A stretch of DNA of 64,000 nucleotides from Phycisphaerae bacterium (lineage in GTDB: Bacteria > Planctomycetota > Phycisphaerae > Tepidisphaerales > Tepidisphaeraceae): the NCBI GenBank assembly GCA_026004655.1, contig BPJO01000010.1, positions 62,001-126,000 of the forward strand, written 5' to 3'. The notes under the pieces were generated by a model. That model was not told where the DNA came from. It saw only the letters and a program-made list of their open reading frames with translations, and did no database searches. Position 1 is the stretch's first letter. Every line of letters begins with the position of its first letter. Below, piece after piece: positions 63,716 to 64,000 of this stretch. A program made the position numbers and the translations under genes.

Positions 63716-64000
63716 TCATTTGTTTATCCACACGGGTGGTGGCTGGATATCGTCAGACGGATGAGGTGGGGATTTCAACGGGGGTTTGGGGAAAATCAGT
63801 CGGATGGTCATATCGTGTTCACAGAGGATCTGACAACTAAGTCGAACTCCGGATTCCTTGTCCAATCCGCTGGCGGATAGAAGTGTTTTCTCAGCCTCGG
63901 TGATCCGGTCCGGTTCACCCTGAATGAACTGAACCCGGCAGGTGGTGCACTTTGCGTTTCCGCCACACGAATAATGTTGATTTCCGCCAGCATCATCGAT
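63716..64000 (-). CDS. 2Fe-2S ferredoxin, 5' end outside the window
   Basis: Open to the window edge, 94 codons and a TGA. The Cys-rich loop YSCGGNAKCTTCRVQF gives three ligands in C-x5-C-x2-C spacing, and LSCQILCE downstream gives the fourth. This is the plant/adrenodoxin-type 2Fe-2S fold. A Pro-rich tail ends in WINK. Its start is not in the window. It lies 28 bases upstream of the nucleotidyltransferase gene on the same strand. Confidence 0.8.
   Translation of the reverse strand: MDDAGGNQHYSCGGNAKCTTCRVQFIQGEPDRITEAEKTLLSASGLDKESGVRLSCQILCEHDMTIRLIFPKPPLKSPPHPSDDIQPPPVWINK

Noticed and set aside
62962..63840. Plus-strand reading of 292 codons across the nucleotidyltransferase
   Set aside because: It is antisense to a gene with clear family motifs and extends over the ferredoxin gene end; no domain is recognised.
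1..64000. CRISPR arrays, insertion sequences, prophage or toxin-antitoxin modules
   Set aside because: No repeated spacer pattern, transposase, integrase or typical small gene pair was seen.

Overview
The window looks like a chromosome segment from a planctomycete, most likely of the class Phycisphaerae. This is inferred from several traits seen together. There is a secreted protein with an LEPR-x-LL sorting motif and a C-terminal dockerin-like repeat. There are two PEP-CTERM-tailed proteins and a type II pseudopilin of the '[24 protein letters not shown]' class. SecA is very long (1313 aa), a PilM-type cluster carries long proline-rich partners, and HemQ and inositol-phosphate synthase are present. 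No rRNA, CRISPR array, insertion sequence or phage module was seen.

Layout. 1-2.1 kb: metallophosphoesterase, DUF2062 membrane protein and a small hypothetical, all on minus. 2.2-4.6 kb: asnS and a sugar-phosphate isomerase-like TIM barrel on plus. 4.6-10.4 kb: a minus-strand housekeeping cluster, tRNA-Gln(UUG)-prs-rplY-pth-rpsF-ssb-rplI-dnaB, with no rpsR at its usual place. 10.4-15.3 kb: a structured intergenic stretch, a frameshifted PEP-CTERM gene and a giant LEPR/GH-like/DNRLRE/dockerin protein. 15.4-29.2 kb (plus): ECF sigma factor, zinc-finger anti-sigma, Spy-like and Arg/Gly-rich exported proteins, then a compact type II secretion operon (gspE-F-G-H-I-J-K-L-M-C-D plus a lipoprotein) held together by many 1-4 bp overlaps. 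29.3-39 kb: rhaA, hemQ, secA, hemL, JAMM peptidase and cysK. 39-50.2 kb: PEP-CTERM protein, then genes for pectin and sugar use (sodium:solute symporter, PL1-like pectate lyase, broken Gfo/Idh oxidoreductase), a pseudopilin-like protein, a XylR/AraC regulator, inositol-phosphate synthase, an S4-less TlyA methyltransferase and a PL10 pectate lyase. 50.2-53 kb: membrane hypothetical, PAP2 phosphatase, YkgJ-like protein and an isolated sdhB. 53.1-58.7 kb (minus): a PilM-led three-gene unit. 58.7-64 kb: recA with a long leader region, an alpha/beta hydrolase, a decayed corA, a sugar nucleotidyltransferase and a 2Fe-2S ferredoxin cut by the window edge.

How the parts fit. SecA and the type II system together can export the secreted proteins coded nearby: the LEPR/dockerin protein, the pectate lyases and the Arg/Gly-rich proteins. 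The ECF sigma/anti-sigma pair with a Spy-like protein directly ahead of gspE suggests an envelope-stress or secretion-linked switch. The two pectate lyases, symporter, rhamnose isomerase and AraC/XylR regulator fit a life on pectin-type plant or algal polysaccharide. Three genes are broken. The PEP-CTERM and Gfo/Idh genes each have one frameshift near a G homopolymer, which could be a sequencing error. corA carries several independent lesions and is a true pseudogene.
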